This document shows positions 18,989-31,630 of a stretch of DNA of 64,000 nt, in pieces. Both the position numbers and the translations under genes were made by a program. Positions within the stretch are counted from its first letter, which is position 1; the number at the start of each line of letters is the position of its first letter. Source of the DNA: Thinopyrum elongatum (lineage: Eukaryota > Streptophyta > Magnoliopsida > Poales > Poaceae); assembly GCA_011799875.1 (NCBI GenBank), contig CM022300.1:230402903-230466902 (forward strand). The letters run 5' to 3'. The notes beneath the pieces are model-generated. The model ran no database searches. It saw only the letters and a list, made by a program, of their open reading frames with translations, and was not told the DNA's origin.

Positions 18989-21217
18989 GGCTAACTCCAG
19001 CACGCGACCCCATCCCGTGCGGGTGCGTACATTTGGGGTAGAACGGACGAATAGCGCGGCCCAACACGCGGCCCCAAACGGACAAATGTGCGGATTTCAT
19101 CCGTTTTTGACCCATTCCCAGCCCAAACTTGCGCCGAGTTTGGGGTGAAACGGACATCGCGCGGATGGGCTGGACGCACGCCCTTGTCCTCCCCATGGCC
19201 CGCCTGTCGGGGACACTAGCACTCCATTCGCCTCCAACGCCTCCACCCGCTCTCCCCCGGCCCACCCCGCCGCCGGCGCCGCCACTATTCTCCGGCCGCC
19301 TCCTCACTCACCCCCCCCCCGGCCGTCCATACCAAACCACGTCTCGACATGGCTGCCACCACGCCTGTGCATTCGTAGGAGTTTTGGCCGTCGCTTGGAG
19401 GAGATTTGGCCGTCGCCGTCGTAGCCGGTGCCAGAGGGGATACGACCGCCGGCAACGGATATGGACCACGGCAGCTTCCATCGAGTGCTCCAGAGCGGCC
19501 AGTAGCCGGCCGCCAACCACCCCTGCTGCATCGAGGTGATCATCGCGGCCTCTTTGCCACCATGACCGCAAGGTGTTTGACACTTTGCCCACAAAGGTAT
19601 GGACAGTGGATATGAATTGTTCTTCCACCACTTCATTTATTCATCGGACGATTCGTCCTCGGATGACGAAGATCTTGTGGTGGCTGTACTGGTCGTTCAC
19701 GACCACATTGAATGGCAGCTTCCTCAGTACAGGGGGTCAGTCGCTGGCCGTGCTCCCAACCTGAACAGCAACAGAGAGAGAGAGGCCACGCCCTGCTCTA
19801 TGCCGATTACTTTGCGAACACCCCGCTCTTCAAGCCGGATAAATTCCGTCGCCGTTTTCGTATGGCAAGGCATCTGTTCAATCGTATCCGAGAGGGAGTG
19901 GTTGCTCATGACCCATACTTCGAGTGCAAGACGGATGCCCTTGGCAAGCTTGGATTCTCCTCTTACCAGAAATGCACCGCGGCCATCCTCATGCTTGCAT
20001 ATGGAATTCCAGGAGATCTGGTGGATGAGTATGTGCGTATGAGTGAGTCGACATGTATGTTGTCACTGTACAACTTCTGCAAGGCCGTGGTGGCAGTGTT
20101 TGGCCCGGAGTACTTGAGGCAGCCAAATGCCGCTGATACAGAAAGGTTGTTGGCGACCAATGCAGCTAGAGGCTTTCCAGGCATGCTTGGCAGCATAGAT
20201 TGTATGCACTGGGAGTGGAAGAACTGTCCATTTGCTTGGCAGGGCCAGTACAAGGGGCATGTTAAAGCGTGCACTGTCATATTAGAAGCGGTGGCTTCGC
20301 ATGATCTTTGGATATGGCATTCTTTCTTCGGCATGGCAGGTTCTCACAATGATATCATCATGCTGCAGCATTCTCCAGTCTTCGCAAGGCTTGCAGAAGG
20401 CCACTCCCCACCTGTCAACTTTGAGATCAACGGCCACCAGTACAACAAGGGATACTACCTAGCTGATGGTATATATCCTCAGTGGTTAACTTTTGTGAAG
20501 ACAATCTCGAACCCCCAAGGTGAGAAGAGAAAGAGATTTGCCCAAATGCAAGAGAGTGCTAGAAAGGATGTGGAACGTGCTTTTGGTGTGCTTCAATCCC
20601 GATGGGCTATCGTTTGAAACCCTGCACTGACATGGGATGAAGGGAAGCTTTGGGAGGTGATGATTACTTGTGTGATCATGCACAACATGATCGTCAAGGA
20701 CGAGCGTGATAACAGCATCTTCGACCAAGGATTTGATTTTCAAGGTGAAAATGTTGAGCCCCTGCACCAAGAACCGGCCACGTTTGAACTATTTGTCCAA
20801 TTTCATCGTGAACTGCGTGATTGGCACACTCATTTGGATCTTCAAAATGACTTGGTTGAGCACGTGTGGACTCACATTGGCAACCAATAGATGTATTGGT
20901 TCTTATGTTCATTCAAGACAATTTCGATTTGGTTGTAAAACTATTTTATTAGAGACAATTTCGATTGGGTTGTAAAACTATTTTTATTTTCAGACAATAA
21001 ATATTTGGACCTGCAAACTAGTTTTGAACATTGAAATATGAATATATGGGCATTTTTGGCCGTGGCGGACAGGATGGGGCCAAAGGATGCGTCCACGCGT
21101 TGGGCGCACGGCCACCGCATCCCAGGTCAGTCCCGGACACGACCCCATTGCCCTACCCAAACGGACAGAATCCGGGCTAAACGGATGTCCGTTTGGGGTC
21201 ACGCGCTGGAGTTGGCC
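18989..21217 (+). mobile_element. PIF/Harbinger transposon (2229 bp)
   Basis: Terminal inverted repeats of 24 bp (left GGCTAACTCCAGCACGCG..., right inverse GGCCAACTCCAGCGCGTG...) differ at three positions. Flanks carry the 3-bp target duplication TAA at 18986-18988 and 21218-21220, the preferred TWA-type site of this superfamily. The 3' LTR of element 2 shows the unoccupied site near 36121 (GGGCCTAAGGGAATG). It carries one transposase pseudogene; no second Myb-like frame was recognised. Confidence 0.93.
19599..20890 (+). pseudogene. PIF/Harbinger transposase (DDE type)
   Basis: The frame starts at ATG 19599 (MDSGYELFF, acidic serine stretch). It shifts frame at the GA microsatellite around 19771-19785 and continues from about 19780 to TGA 20615-20617. 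It then stays in the same frame to 20890. Features typical of plant PIF transposases: ALLYADYF near the start, [11 protein letters not shown] with a catalytic Asp, GSHNDIIML with the second Asp, [15 protein letters not shown] with the Glu, and CVIMHNMIV in the tail. The TGA could arise from a CGA by C-to-T change. Two lesions make it non-autonomous now. Confidence 0.9.
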
Positions 21218-21788
21218 TAAGGGAATGCATTGTGGATTAGTTATTAGATGATGGGTTGCTAGAGTGACAGAAGCTTAAACCCTAGTTTATGCGCTACTTC
21301 GTAAGGGACCGATTTTGATCCAAATGTTTAATGCTATGGTTAGATTTTATCTTAATACTTTTCTCGTACTTGCGAATGCTTGTGAGGGGGTTAATCATAA
21401 GTGGGAGGTTTGTTCAAGTAAGAGCAACACCCAAGCACTGGTCCACCCACATATCAAATTATCAAAGTAGCGAACGCAAATCAAACCAACATGATGAAAG
21501 TGACTAGATGAGATTCCCATGTACCCTCAAGAACACTTTGCTTATTATAAGAGATCGTTTTGGCTTGTCATTTGCCACAAAAGGATTGGGCTACCTTGCT
21601 GCACTTTATTTACCATTACCGTTACTTGTCCGTTACAAATTATGTTGCTATCAAACTACCTGTTACCGACTATTTCAGTGCCTTGCTGAAAACCACTTGT
21701 CATTTCCTTCTCGTTGGGTTCGACACTCTTACTTATCAAAAGGACTATGATTGATCCCCTATACTTGTGGGTCATCAAGACTCTTTTC

Positions 21789-21806
21789 TGGCGCTGTTGC
21801 CGGGGA
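21789..21806 (+). promoter_or_regulatory. Primer binding site of element 2
   Basis: TGGCGCTGTTGCCGGGGA lies 11 bases after the LTR end. It resembles the tRNA-Asp complementary site used by Athila/Tat elements, with an apparent mismatch. Confidence 0.75.
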
Positions 21807-21883
21807 GTGAAGCACTCTTGGTAAGTGGAAATTGGTAAGGAAAAATTATTACTACGTGCTGAAATTTATTGTCATTTGTTACT

Positions 21884-23065
21884 ATGGAAAACCATCCTTT
21901 GAGGGGTTTGTTCAGGGTATCTTCACCTCGACCAGAAGCACAATTAGTTGCCCCTCAACCTACTGCACCTACTTAAAATATTGGTTATGAAATTCCTTTG
22001 GGTATGATAGAACAACTGCTAGCTAATCCTTATGCAGGAGATGGAATAGGACATTCTGATATGCACTTGATATAGGTGGATGAAATTTGTGGATTATTTA
22101 AGCTTACAGGTTTATCCGGAGATGAAGCTAAGAAGAATGTTTTCCCTTTATCTTTGAAGGGAAAAGCATTGACATGGTATAGGCTATGCGATGATGTTGG
22201 ATCTTGGAACTGGAATCGATTGAAATTGGAATTTCACCAAAAAAATTATCCTATGCATCTAGTTCATGGTGATCGGAATTATATATATAATTTTTGGCCT
22301 CATGAAGGAGAAAGTATCGCTCTAGCTTGGGGGAGGCTTAAGTCAATGTTATATTCATGCCCCAATCATGATCTCTCTAGATAAATTATCATTTAGAATT
22401 TTTATGCTCGGCTTTCTTGTGATGATCAATCCATGCTCAATACTTCTTGTACTGGTTCTTTTATGAACAAGACTATTGAATTCAGGTGGGATCTTTTAGA
22501 AAGAATTAAACGCAACTCTGAGGATTGGGAACTCGAGGAAGGTAAAGAGTCGGGTATTAAGCTTGAGTTTGATTGTGTTAAATCTTTTATGAATACCGAT
22601 GCTTTTCACAAGTTTAGCACTAAATATGGACTTGACTCTAAGATAGTAGCCTCTTTCTGTGAATCATTTGCTACTCATGTTGATCTCCCTAAAGAGAAGT
22701 GGTTCAAATATCATCCCCCTATTAAATACGAAATTAAAGAACCGGTAATAGCTAAAGATGAAACTATTATTTACAATGTTGATCTAGTTGTGCCTACTGC
22801 TTATATTGAAAAACCACCTTTCCCTGTTAGGATAAAGGAACATGCTAAGGTATCAACAGTGGTTCACAAAAGTAATATTAGAGCACCTAAACCTCCTAAA
22901 CAAATTAAAGTAGAACCTAGTGTTGCTATGGTTAAAGATCTCTTGGTAGAAAATAGTGATGGGCATGTTATTTACTTCTATGATGAAGCTGCTAGAATTG
23001 CCAAACCCAACAAAAAGATAAACATAGACCTGTTGTTGGCATGCCTGTTGTCTCAGTTAAAATAG
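21884..23065 (+). pseudogene. Gag of element 2
   Basis: A single frame with stops at 21974-21976 (TAA), 22073-22075 (TAG), 22382-22384 (TAA) and 22394-22396 (TAG) but no frameshift up to 23065. The capsid-like gag region has LSLKGKALTWYRL near 22150 and W..LK..F..KN further on, the usual plant retrotransposon gag pattern. The tail (22500-23060) is charged and lysine-rich, leading to the protease. The stops make it inactive. It would form the particle shell that packages element RNA. Confidence 0.85.
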
Positions 23066-23087
23066 GAGACATTGTTATCATGGTTTA

Positions 23088-23179
23088 TGTGACTTAGGTG
23101 CTAGTGTGAGTGCTATTCCTTTTACCTTATACCAAGAAATTATGAATGATATAGCACCCGCTGAAATAGAAGATATAGA
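23088..23179 (+). pseudogene. Protease fragment of element 2
   Basis: In a frame shifted from gag, CDLGASVSAIPF near 23088 matches the D-x-G-A active site region of retrotransposon aspartic proteases. It is cut at 23179-23180 by the LINE poly(A) end. The remainder continues after about 30336. Confidence 0.75.
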
Positions 23180-23325
23180 TTTTTTTTACTGTAAACTGTA
23201 GGGAAAATCCCCCACAGCAATTCAACTTTATTACCAAAGAAAGTTACAAGTTACAAGGATTACAAGTGGTAATCTAACTAGGAAAAAAGGAAAAGAGAAA
23301 AACTAGCTAACTACAAGTCATTACC

Positions 23326-26300
23326 TCAAGGAGGTAGAAAGGAAATCCATCTCAATAACTCATCTCTAAAAATATGTTTGACTCTATGCTGCATGAGAGT
23401 AATATCATGGATGAAGGCACTTCTCCATTTATTAAAGCTAGGCCTTTCCTGCCTAAACACTTTACCATTTCTTACTATCCAGATGTTCCAGCAGGCAACA
23501 AAAACCACTTCAGTGAAGAAAGGTTTTGCAAAATCTCGTTTAGCTTGCATCACAATATTGCTCATATCATCTCCCTGTGGCCAATAAATTTGAAGATAAT
23601 TCCATACTCTTACACTGATACTACAGTGGAAGAAAAGATGATCTCTGGTTTCCCTTGTCAACAGAGGACAAAGAACACAATTAACCCCATCACCCAAATG
23701 CCAATGCCTTCTGTCAACCATATCTTTAGTGTTGAGCCTGTCCATGATCAACATCCAGGAAAAAAAATTTATTTTCATTGTGCAGGATGATTTCCAGATC
23801 CAGAGCAGCACAAGATTAAATGACAAGGTAGAATGCATGAAAGAATGGAATATCTTGGGTTTAAAAGCATTGCATGTCCCCTGCCAATACTAGATATCTT
23901 TTGCATCCAATTCTCTGCTGTGGGTGGTCATCAATGTCTGAATTGTCATATATTCATGATATGCCTATTCAGACAAAGGTAGATGGAACATCTCTGAAAT
24001 ATCCTGTGCTTGAAAAGCTTCAGATACTGTTATCCAGGGATCTCTCACATAAGAGAATAACCTTGGAAACCTTGATTGCAAGGTGGCCACAGAATCACCT
24101 AACTTCCATCTGTCAGACCAAAACAGAGCTGAGTCTCCAGAGTTAATTTGCACGCAAGTTGTGTTCCTGAAATGATCCAACAGTTTGCATATATCTTTCC
24201 ACCAGAAAGAGCCACAGCTGGCTGTACCATGTGGTACCCTCCCATGATAATATGTATTCCAAATAAGAGTTACCCATGGCAGATCCATCCTATTCAAAAA
24301 CTTTTGCATATGCTTGAGCAGCAGAGCAATGTTCTGAACCCCCAAATTTAAAATGCCTAACCTCCCTTGCTTTTAGGCCTACAGATTAGGTCCCATGCTG
24401 CTAAAGATGGGGAGGGCTCATCTCTATGCTTTCTCCATAGGCATTGTCTCTGGATTCTCTCCAGTTGCTTTAAGATTCCAGGGGGAACAAGCAAACTACC
24501 AAGATAGAAAATGGGCATAGAGGACAAAGCAGAGTTATGGAACTGCAATCTTTCACCCTGATTGAGGAAGGAGGAGCTTGCTATCATTCTTCTTTCCATG
24601 CAATCCACCAATGGCATGAAGTCAATCATTTTTGGCCTGGTAGTACCCACAGGCAGTCCCAAGTATGTGAAGGGCATTTTCCCCACTTGACATCCAAAGG
24701 CAGCAGCCAAGCTAGTGGTGGTATTCTCATCAACATTAATAGGAACCATGGATGATTTGTGATAGTAACCACTAAGCCTGTTTAAGTGGAAAAAACCTGA
24801 AGCATATCTTTTAGAGCAAGCAACTGTGTCTTATCTGCTGGTAGAATTATCAGGGTATCATCAGCATATTGCACTATTGGATAATCTTGGTCATGACATG
24901 GTATAGGCAGTTTAAGAATGCCCTTTCTGAACATATCATTTACTACTGATTGCAGTAAGTCAGCAGCAATAACAAAAAGCAAAGGGGAGAGGCAATCTCC
25001 CTGTCTCACACCCTTTTTGCAAAGAAATTGTCTACCTGGCACTCCATTCAAAAGAACTAAAGATGTTCCAGTAGAGAGCAACTGCTTGACCCAAGAAATC
25101 CATTTCTCATTAAAGCCTTTATATTTCAAAATCTGTAAAATAGCTTCATGCTCAATGGAATCAAAAGCCTTCTCAAAGTCCAATTTAGGAATAACAATTG
25201 GTCTTTTAGACTAGTGACATTGATGCAAGTACTCAAGGGACCAACCAATACAGTCTTGAATTGTTCTGCTTTTTATAAATCCATACTGACTTTTGTGAAT
25301 ACATTGCATAATAATCCTTTGAAACCTATTAGCAGCCATCTTGGATAAAAACTTAAGACCCATCCCAGTCAAAGAAATTGGCATGTAGTCACCAACCTCC
25401 TCACGGGCCAACTTCTTTGGTATGAGAGTGATATATGAGCCATTAATGTTTCCAAGAGCTGCAGTACCCTGCAAGCTCATAAAAATCATGGCAGATAATG
25501 GGCTAGCATTTTTGAAAAATAGACCATTAAAACCATCTGGCCCAGGGGCTTTGTCAATTGGCATATGTTTAACAGTATCATCCATTTCTTCTTTACTGAA
25601 AGGTTCAGTTAGAAAATCTAAACCATCAATTGGTGTCAACAAAGTACTTAGGTCAAAACCCATTACAATTCCATTAGAAACCCCCATTCTATTCTTAAAG
25701 CAGTTCCATATGATACCCTCCATCTGGGATTGTTCTGAAACCACAGAACCCTCCACTGTCCTCAGGCTAGCAATAGAGTTCCTCCTATGCCTCTCAGTGG
25801 CCATAGCATGAAAAAACTTTGTGTTCTCCCCACCAACTTCTATGTATCTGATTGTGCATCTCTTTTTCCATTATAAAAATTGAAGGTGCAACAACTTTTC
25901 CACATGCAACTTAACAGCCATCCTAGAGTTGAATTCAAGTCTATACAATGGCCTGAGCTCCTCCAAACCATCTAGGTACAAAACCACCTAATTGCATTTT
26001 GTGATCAAGCCCTTTAATTTTGAGATATTCATCTGCCATTTCCTTAAAGCCACTCTCAAAGCCTTAAACTTGTCTGCAATTTTAGCAGTAATGTGAGACT
26101 TTGAAGATGGTTTCTACCAAGACTGTTTAAATCCATAAAACCATCAAGCTCAACCCAGTAATTTTCAAATCAGAAAATGTTTGATTTGGGGATGGAGGTT
26201 TTGATAGTCACCACACAGGTTACATGATCAGAGGATGTCCTTGCTAAAGGAAGGACTTCAGTCATGGGATAGCATGAAATCCAATTAGCAGATGTGAAAA

Positions 26301-26966
26301 ACCAATCAAGTTGCTCCAAAAGAGGGTTATCTTGCATGTTAGACCAAGTATATGCCCTCCCCTTCAGAGGCAATTCAAGCAAGCCAAGGTGTGCAATCAC
26401 TTCATTGAAAAAAAAGATCTCATTCAAATCTCCACCAGGCAGGTTTCTGTTATCAGTTGATCTGATGAAATTAAAGTCCCCAACAACAAGTCAGTTCTCA
26501 CCCAGAGGAATTTGCAAATTATATAAACAACTGACAAAAATGTCTCTAGCTTCACCTTGACAGGGCCCATAAACAGATAATAAGGTCCATTGTTCATTAT
26601 TTTGCTTGGATATGAACTGTACTATTACAGCATGCTGATGAACTTCAATTGGATTGCCCCAAAAAATGGATGAATTCCAGACAATTAAAATGCCTCCAGA
26701 AGCACCCATAGAAGGGAAAAAGCAAAACTATCAAATCTTTTGGGACAAAAAGATCTGATAGCTCTAAAATCAAAAGAGGAGCATTTTGTCTCTTGAAGAC
26801 ATGCTACAGCACACTGACTCTCATCCAATTTCTGCCTGACTGCCCTCTGCCTAGCATCAGAGTTTAAGCCCCTTACATTCCAACATAACACATTCCAGTT
26901 CTTACAGGTACTACTCATTATAACAACTATGGAAAGAAAACAGTATGATGACACATAGTGCAACAT
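23326..26966 (-). pseudogene. LINE ORF2: endonuclease, RT, zf-RVT
   Basis: Reading on minus from 26966: AP endonuclease start with LCWNVRGLNS and LQETKCSSF. Further endonuclease pieces follow (GGILIVWNSS; LDWFFTSANW near 26300). The RT has IDKAPGPDGFNG near 25550, SYITLIPKK, the [11 protein letters not shown] block near 25180, [13 protein letters not shown] and the catalytic QYADDTLI near 24860. The C-terminal zf-RVT-like region (23326-23838) has CVLCPLL...H. Frames change at about 26700, 26470, 25200, 24770, 24350 and 23900, with stops between. The enzyme would nick target DNA and copy LINE RNA in place; this copy is dead. Confidence 0.88.
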
Positions 26967-27101
26967 AGAACATAAAGACCAAATCTGTCCACATGGGTTA
27001 TAGCCATATTATTACAGGGTAGAATGAGAAACATAGAAAATAACCCTATCCAAAATAAAGCAAAAGATAAAGCTTGCCACACCCAATAAGCCAGCTGGAC
27101 A

Positions 27102-30100
27102 CTAATCATCAGAAGTGGTGTTGGTAGTAGCAAGGGGATCAGCCATAAGCTTTTCCACAGACAACAGACTCTCATCCATGCCTAGTTCCTGCCCAATCTG
27201 TTGAAGCTTCTTAATAGGAGTTGGAGGAGGTGAATCAACAGCAGGTGTGTCCTCATGTAGGTCCTCAGACATAACAGCAGAAAAAGGTTTTGCCTTTGGT
27301 TTCTTTCTCTTAGACTTCATAGGCAGCTCTTGTAAAGATGGTTTGAAACCATCCCTCTACAGAGAACCATGAGTGCACCTCCTAACAGAGGTTTCCACTA
27401 TGGGTGTTGGTGCCAAAGTCTTTCTGGGCCTTCTAACTTTTTGTTGCATTTTGCAGAGAAGGAAAAATTCTCCTCAGATGTATCTCTTGGCTGCAGTGGC
27501 TCCACAACTGAAATAGTAGTGTTTTGTAGTTCTGGAAAAAGAGCTCTGGCCACAGGACGCTGCACAATCTCCTCTGTGGGTTCACTCCAAGTCAGTCTTG
27601 GGACATTATAGAAAGCCAAGTCCCAGCTCCTCTTGGAGAGCATCACTGATTGAATGGGTAGTACCTGCAGAGGCTTAGGGACCTCAGTGATGATGGCATA
27701 ATCAAGCAATGTCTCAAAGGACCTCTTCAAAGCAAGCTCAGATGGCAATTCTGGCCCAAACACAATTTTAACAGCATCTTGGATAACTATATTTTCCTGA
27801 TCCAGTGCAACCACTGGAGGCTGATAGAGAACCATAGCCCAATCATCAGGGTTATATGCTTGATCATTTCCGAGCTCAATCACTTCATTCTGTATCTGGA
27901 CCTACTGTTCCTCATCAGGCATAACTGGCTGCTCCCCATTAGGCATAACTGACTGCTCCTTATCAGGTATAAGCACAAAATTAAGCTGATCATTCTGCTG
28001 CTCCACAGAATTAGACTGGTCAGGCTGATCGATGACCATAGACTCCTGTTCTAGTACCTGCTCTTCCTGGTGATCATCAGCAGCTTCCCAAACCGCATTG
28101 CCCCAATTGTTGTCACCAACGTCTGGCTGATCCACAGGTGGTGGCGGCGGCGAAGGGATGTCATTCCATCCTAGTGCAGGGTATGGAGGTAGTGTGAAGT
28201 GAGGGAGCTCAGGGAAAGTCACACCGGGAAAAGGGTGAGGGTTTCCATTGATGGGCATCCAATCCTCATCCTGGGGCATCTGCTCGGCAAAATTTGCCCC
28301 TAATATTTAAATAGGTGCAGTCCAGGAGACTCTGGCCCGACCCCAAGCAGCATAATCTGGAAAAAAAAAACATCTCTGGGAACCAGAACATCCTCAGGAA
28401 ACGATGCAAAGACCAGTGACCTGACCAAATATGGATCTTCACTATTCCAATGATGAAATTTGCCAAAAGTGTTGACTGCAGCCCTTATGTTTTCAGTATT
28501 ATGCAGGTCCAAAGGAATGCCCAAGAACATTATTAAACCTTGATGAAAACCCTGAGCCCCACGAAAACCCTCGCCCTCATCGTGCTTCATAAAACGAATG
28601 AAACGATCGTTCCCTAGAGCTTGGGGGAGCTGGAGCAATGAGAAACGAACTGCTGGATCTCTGACTCAAAATAACACAACGGCATTGATCCAAGGCTGCA
28701 CAGAATGAACCTGATATCCATGGTCTTCTATCCAATTAGCCACTTCTTCTCTAGCTGCACCCATCTGATCCAAAGGCAGCACAAGCATCACTTCAGCAAG
28801 CATGTACTCTTCATGGCGGCGCACTATGGGTACGTGAAGTGTCATGAACGTATGCGGCCATCGTGCATCCCCTCCATCAATGATGTGATGTCCAGCAGGG
28901 ACAAATTGCATTGGGTCAAGGGGAAAGTTTGCCATGCCCGGCGAGGGAGGATCGGAAGGTGGTGGCGGAGTTGTCGGTGGGGTGTTGGGAGGTGTATTGG
29001 GGCCAAGGTTGATGGAACTTGGCGAGGTGATCGGTGTTTGCGAAATCGAGGACTCCAAGTTTGGTTAAAGACCTGTCAGAGAGATATTATCGCTCCCTCC
29101 TACTTGAACCTCGGAAGTTGCATCATTAGCAGGTTTTGGTTTCCAAACCAACCCCAATCTTTTGGCAAAATGGGCACAAGCTCTCCTCCTATGGCCAACA
29201 CGAGAACAACCCAACCACTTTAAAGTTGACGTGCATGAAGAAAAAAATGACCCTTTTTAAAGCATAACTGGCACGTAACAATTTCATCCACCATTTTATC
29301 AAAAGAATCTGCGGCCTCTCGTGGGCTGGGTATCATCACAATGGATGGCCCAGATATAATTGAGCCGGTAGCCATATCACCGTGGCCCATAGAGGAAACA
29401 TTTGAAGATCCTGAAATCCTGCCCGTAGGAGATGGCGCATGATCCGATGAGTGGCCACGCGAATCCAGGCATTGTTAAATCATCGATGAGCTCACCGTGC
29501 CAAAGATGATCGCAGGCGAGGCCACGGTCCATTGAAGATCAGTGGGGGGAGGTGGTTGAATGACAACAAGCTCATTATCTGGAATATAATATCCAGCAAT
29601 CTCCGTGGTAGCAATACAATCGGCTGTGGCATGATATCGATAATCTTTGCAAACATTATAATTTTGAAATGTAGCAAAAGTTAACTTCTTATGCACAGAA
29701 GAGGCAGACTTAATAGCAAATTTTGCAGGAGGTTTATGCATTGCTAAGAGACCCAAAGCTGCTCTACGCTTGGAAGGGCTAACTAGGATCCACTCCGCAT
29801 CACATTCTTTCTTCCAGATTTTGAACTCCCAGATCCAATTAGGTCCCCCATTACCCCACAAATGAAAGTAACACTTGAATTGAGGACAAGAAAAAGACTG
29901 AAGATCCACAATGTAAAAACCCACATCCTTGCATGAGACATTGAAACTGCATACCTTGTCGCCAATGGCGGAGACCATGAGATCAATGGCAGAACCTCCC
30001 AACACAGATTCAAGTGCTGCCGCCACAGAATCCTCTATTAGCCTAAAATCATGCCTGCTGAACGAGACCACCAGAGTGAAGGATCCCAAATTCTCCATAG

Positions 30101-30257
30101 GATGAACGGTGAGGCCCGAGGCATTATAGATCTCATCAGCAAAAACTCTACCCTTGGAGAAGTCCAAGCCAAGAGTAAATCCAGATGATGATCCCATCAC
30201 AATGGGTATGAGGATGGAGATCGAAAGACGCCGGAGAAGAAGATCGAAACAGATCAC
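27102..30257 (-). pseudogene. LINE ORF1: gag-like protein with zinc knuckles
   Basis: On minus from 30257: an N-terminal domain (GFTLGLDFSKGRVFADEIYN) to a stop at 29475. Zinc-knuckle pieces follow at about 29270-29150 (CQLCFKKGH; then GCSRVGHRRRAC in a shifted frame). A Pro-rich segment begins at 29058, a conserved middle region lies at 28300-28638, an acidic Gln-rich linker at 27902-28279, and the C-terminus ends DESLLSVEKLMADPL near 27150. This is the grass LINE ORF1 layout. Several frameshifts and stops are present, including one at an A10 run near 28360. It would bind LINE RNA. Confidence 0.78.
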
Positions 30258-30335
30258 AAAGTTACTGGAAGTGTGTGGAGATTGCTGGTGGGCTAGGGTT
30301 TAGGGGTAGGTTGGAGGGTGGGAGCGCCATCGTCT

Positions 30336-31608
30336 AATGAACTTGCTAATAGAGACACCATCACACCACTTGGGATTGTTAGAGATGTTGAAGTCTTGTG
30401 TGGGAAAATAAAATACCCTACTGATTTTCTAGTTCTTGGTTCCCCACAAGATGACTGTTGTCCCATTATCTTTGGTAGACCTTTCTTGAATACTGTTAAT
30501 GCTAAAATAGATTATGAGAAACAAATTGTCGATGTTAGCTTTGGTGATGAGTCTCATGAATTTAATTTCTCCAAGTTTAGTAGACAACCCCGTAATAAAG
30601 AATTCCCTAGTAAGGATGAAATAATTGGTCTTGCTTCTATTGCCATGCCTCCTACTGATCCACTGGAACAATATTTGCTAGACCATGAAAATGATATGCA
30701 CTTGCATGAAAAGAACGAAATAGATAAGATATTATTTGAACAACAACCTCTACTTAAACACAATTTGCCTATTGAAACTCTAGGAGGTCCTCCTCCACTT
30801 AAAGGTGATCCTGTGTTTGAATTAAAGCAATTGCCTGACACTTTGAAATATGCTTATCTAGATGAAAAGAAGATATATCCTGTTATTATTAGTGCTAACC
30901 TTTCAGAACATGAAGAAGAAAGATTATTAAAAAAATTTAAGAAGCACCATGCTGCTATTGGATATACTCTTGGTGATCTTAAGGGCATTAGTCCCACTCT
31001 CTGTCAGCACAAAATTAATATGGAACCTAATGCCAAACAAGTTGTTGATCACCAACGACGATTAAATCCTAAGATGAAAGAAGTGGTGAGAACTGAAATA
31101 CTAAAACTTCTGGAAGCTGGTATAATCTATCCCATAGCTGATAGTAGATGGGTAAGTCCTATTCATTGTGTCCCTAAGAAGGGAGGTATTACTGTTGTTC
31201 CTAACGATAAAAATGAACTTATTCCACAAAGAATTGTCACTGGCTATAGAATGAGAAAATTAAATAAAGCAACTAGAAAAGATCATTACCCTCTAACTTT
31301 TATTGATCAAATGTTGGAAAGGTTATCTAAGCACACACACTTTTGCTTTGTTGATGGATATTCTGGTTTCTCCCAAATACCTGTTTCACAACCTGATCAA
31401 GAGAAAACCACTTTCACTTGCCCTTTTGGAACTTATGCTTATAGACGTATGCCTTTTGGTTTATGCAATGCACCTGCTACCTTTCAAAGATGTATGACTG
31501 CTATATTCTCTGATTTTTGTGAAAAGATTGTTGAGGTTTTCATGGATGATTTTTCCGTTTACGGAACTTCTTTTGATGATTGCTTAAGCAACCTTGATCG
31601 TTGTAGAG
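30336..31608 (+). pseudogene. Protease end and reverse transcriptase of element 2
   Basis: The open frame runs from 30318 (first codons LINE-derived) to 31634 with gypsy sequence from about 30336. The protease C-terminus has FGRPFLNTVNAKID. The RT has WVSPIHCVPKKGG, KDHYPLTFIDQML, FVDGYSGFSQIP, MPFGLCNAPATFQ and the catalytic FMDD near 31541. A frameshift at about 31605 ends the frame early; the next piece continues at 31631 in another frame. The RT is otherwise intact. The relation to LINE position shows the insertion split protease from RT. Confidence 0.88.
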
Positions 31609-31630
31609 ATGTGAACAAACTAATCTTGTC

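Larger units (their letters stand above)
18656..21777 (+). repeat. 5'-truncated 5' LTR of element 2, split by Harbinger
   Basis: 18656-18985 and 21221-21777 align with 35788-36699 of the 3' LTR, ending GGGTCATCA. Differences include a short indel near CCTTGCTGAAAACC and scattered substitutions. The first ~608 bp (equivalent to 35180-35787) is absent. CTCTTGTGTTC is the first shared sequence. Confidence 0.85.
23180..30335 (-). mobile_element. LINE (RIX_Karin-like) inserted in reverse
   Basis: About 7.15 kb on the minus strand. The 3' end is the T run at 23180-23187 (poly(A) on the sense strand). The 5' end lies near 30310-30335 (CCACCCTCCAACCTACCC on the sense strand). ORF1 is gag-like with CCHC knuckles; ORF2 is AP endonuclease plus RT and a Cys/His tail. 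Both are broken. No long target duplication could be recognised. It interrupts the protease-RT junction of element 2, which resumes at about 30336. Confidence 0.88.

Noticed and set aside
23170..23187. Target-site duplication for the LINE
   Set aside because: No convincing repeat between the left border (GATATAGAT) and the right border near 30335.
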